A stretch of 33,409 nt of DNA, from positions 1 to 33,409 of the forward strand of contig JADFZT010000056.1 in NCBI GenBank assembly GCA_015232395.1. The letters are read 5' to 3'. A program made the position numbers and the translations under genes. How positions within the stretch are numbered: position 1 is the first letter of the stretch; the number at the start of each line of letters is the position of its first letter. This DNA comes from Magnetococcales bacterium (GTDB lineage: Bacteria; Pseudomonadota; Magnetococcia; Magnetococcales; JADFZT01). Below are positions 31,869-33,409 of this stretch, in pieces. The notes under the pieces were generated by a model. The model saw nothing but the letters and a program-made list of their open reading frames with translations, was not told the DNA's origin and searched no databases.

Positions 31869-33254
31869 ATGTCGAAGATGCCAACCTCAGCGGTAGGCGT
31901 AGCGTTGGAGTCCGGGGATTTTTTGCAGGATACCGCCGTAGGGGAAAAAATCGTCAACCTCCTTTTGGGACGGGTCGAGGAGGGGGTGGTGATTCTGGAT
32001 ACCCAATGGCGGGTCCGGGGGATGAATCTGGCTGCCCGGGAGCTTACCTTTTTGGGACCACTGGCGATGGGTCGCGTATTTGCCGGAGACCGGGAGGAGT
32101 GCCAGGAAAAACTCCGGACGGTTTTGAATCGAATCGCCCACACGGGGGTGGGGGAAGAGCTGATCGACTTGAGCTGCCGCAATAGTGGCAACGAGGCGTT
32201 GAAGATGGGCTTGGCAGCCATTCCCATCGGCGGCAGAGGCCAACCCTTCCAAGGGGTGGTACTGCTCTTTGCCGAAGGCACCCGTCTGGCTAATCTGACC
32301 GCCTCCCGACAGGCGGCTGGACGTTTTCACCGATTGATCGGCGGCAGTCCGGTGATGGGGGAGATTTATGCCCAGGTGGAAAACCTGGCCAACGTCGCTA
32401 CCACCGTGCTGGTAACCGGTGAGAGCGGTACCGGTAAGGAGCTTGTGGCTGAAGCGCTGCACTTTCAGGGTCAGCGCAGCCATCGGCCACTGGTGCGGGT
32501 CAACTGTTCGGCTCTTTCGGAAACCCTGCTGGAGAGTGAGCTGTTTGGCCACGTCAAAGGGGCCTTCACCGGGGCGGTGCGGGATCGGATCGGGCGTTTC
32601 AAGCTGGCGGATGGGGGAACGCTCTTTTTGGATGAAATCGGTGAAATTTCCCTGCACATGCAGACCCGGCTTTTGCGCACCCTACAGGAGCGGGAGTTTG
32701 AGCCGGTGGGCTCCTCCAGAACAGTCAAGGTGGATGTGCGCATCGTGGCGGCCACCAATCGGGATCTGCGCAAGCGGATTAAGGAAGGGGCTTTTCGGGA
32801 GGATCTTTTTTATCGTCTGAACGTGGTGGAGGTGGCCATTCCCCCTTTGCGGCAGCGTCGGGATGATATTCCCCTGCTGATCAATCATTTCCTGCGTAAG
32901 TTTAACACCAAATATCAAAGCAACATCAGTGGGGTGGCTGATAGCGTGCTGGAAGTGTGCATGACCCACCCTTGGCCCGGAAATGTCCGGGAGTTGGAAA
33001 ATGTCATTGAGCACGCCTTTGTCACCTGCCGACGGGCGGTGATCAAGATCAAGCACCTGCCCAAGGAGTTTCTCAAAGGTAAGATGCCCTGTGGGGATGC
33101 CCTGCCTCCCGTGGTGCAATCCTCCGATCCAGAGCGGGATACCATTTTGCGGGCGTTGGAAACGACCCATTGGAAAAAAAATCTGGCGGCAAAGCTATTG
33201 GGTATCAGCCGGAGTACGCTCTATCGGAAAATGGAGGTTTTCAAGATTCAGTAG
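31869..33254 (+). CDS. Sigma-54-dependent transcriptional activator with PAS-like sensor domain
   Basis: The 461-aa protein has an N-terminal sensor of about 150 residues that looks PAS-like (RVEEGVVILDTQWRVRGMNLAA). The AAA+ domain contains Walker A GESGTGKE (184-191), GAFTGA (231-236, the sigma-54 contact loop), Walker B TLFLDEIGE (251-259) and the RLNVVEVAIPPLRQRRDDIP sensor-2 region. A Fis-type helix-turn-helix closes the protein (about 425-461). There is no receiver domain, so it is probably controlled by a ligand or redox signal, not by phosphorylation. It is divergent from the cytochrome operon and is the natural activator of its sigma-54 promoter. GGAG precedes the ATG by 9 nt. Confidence 0.93.
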   Translation: MSKMPTSAVGVALESGDFLQDTAVGEKIVNLLLGRVEEGVVILDTQWRVRGMNLAARELTFLGPLAMGRVFAGDREECQEKLRTVLNRIAHTGVGEELIDLSCRNSGNEALKMGLAAIPIGGRGQPFQGVVLLFAEGTRLANLTASRQAAGRFHRLIGGSPVMGEIYAQVENLANVATTVLVTGESGTGKELVAEALHFQGQRSHRPLVRVNCSALSETLLESELFGHVKGAFTGAVRDRIGRFKLADGGTLFLDEIGEISLHMQTRLLRTLQEREFEPVGSSRTVKVDVRIVAATNRDLRKRIKEGAFREDLFYRLNVVEVAIPPLRQRRDDIPLLINHFLRKFNTKYQSNISGVADSVLEVCMTHPWPGNVRELENVIEHAFVTCRRAVIKIKHLPKEFLKGKMPCGDALPPVVQSSDPERDTILRALETTHWKKNLAAKLLGISRSTLYRKMEVFKIQ

Positions 33255-33409
33255 GGCTTCTACCATGTGTGTTGAATATGGAGGGTTGTAGCGGGGCTGG
33301 CCTCTTGCCTCGATCAACCATGATATTGGACCGGTCACCTCTTCCGGTGTGAGGCCGAGATTTCCCACCCCATCATACCCCTTGCTCCAAACCACAAAGG
33401 CAACATTGT
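33195..33409 (-). CDS. Partial ORF running off the window; possible pilin-like C-terminus
   Basis: From the window edge the minus strand reads NVAFVVWSKGYDGVGNLGLT and continues to a stop at 33195. NVAFVVxSxGxDG is a pattern I associate with the C-terminal sheet of type IV or type II secretion pilins. No start codon is visible because the gene would begin beyond the window. The ORF overlaps the 3' end of the activator gene by 60 bp in convergent orientation, which is a reason for doubt; its last 15 codons may lie beyond a genuine stop lost by mutation, or the whole ORF may be chance. Confidence 0.35.
   Translation of the reverse strand, partial: NVAFVVWSKGYDGVGNLGLTPEEVTGPISWLIEARGQPRYNPPYSTHMVEALLNLENLHFPIERTPADTQ

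Overview
The window reads as a chromosomal piece of a Gram-negative bacterium, most likely a proteobacterium. The basis is a SecA with the C-terminal SEC-C zinc motif, a full-length Mfd, a lipoprotein, periplasmic multiheme cytochromes with Sec signals, and sigma-54 control. GC content is fairly high except around 23.9-26.4 kb. A magnetococcal or similar alpha/eta-proteobacterial host is only a guess; no marker gene settles it. I saw no rRNA, tRNA, CRISPR array, transposase or phage gene.

Layout. (1) 1-3.9 kb: a small minus-strand protein, secA, and a two-gene cassette directly behind it (a HEPN protein and a protein resembling a degenerate MNT nucleotidyltransferase). (2) 4.0-11.5 kb: a surface-polysaccharide block with three GT-B glycosyltransferases (one on the minus strand), a WalW-like polysaccharide deacetylase, a GT-2 enzyme with a membrane anchor, and a B12-binding-type radical SAM protein. 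(3) 11.6-17.9 kb: an unknown membrane protein, a DUF457/YdjM-like membrane hydrolase, a 167-bp element bounded by 25-bp inverted repeats, a FeoC-like winged-helix protein and mfd. (4) 18.0-19.4 kb: a secreted protein with three SLH repeats and a duplicated C-terminal domain. (5) 19.9-23.6 kb: a tight membrane/sulfotransferase/arylsulfotransferase-like group. (6) 23.6-26.4 kb: a Cys-rich lipoprotein and a large TPR/O-GlcNAc-transferase-like (GT41) protein in lower-GC DNA.

(7) 26.5-33.3 kb is the most distinctive part. A minus-strand operon runs periplasmic ankyrin protein > heptaheme cytochrome > di-heme-type cytochrome b > membrane-anchored octaheme cytochrome. It ends at a strong intrinsic terminator (hairpin plus T8). 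Its upstream region carries a near-consensus sigma-54 promoter (GG-N10-GC) and, 110-150 bp further upstream, three ACA-N3-TGT sites. The divergent gene encodes a sigma-54 activator with GAFTGA and a Fis-type HTH. I read this as a self-contained, inducible 15-heme c-type plus cytochrome b electron-transfer module with its own activator; substrate and electron-flow direction are not evident from sequence. The window ends in a partial minus-strand ORF that may be the tail of a pilin-like protein.
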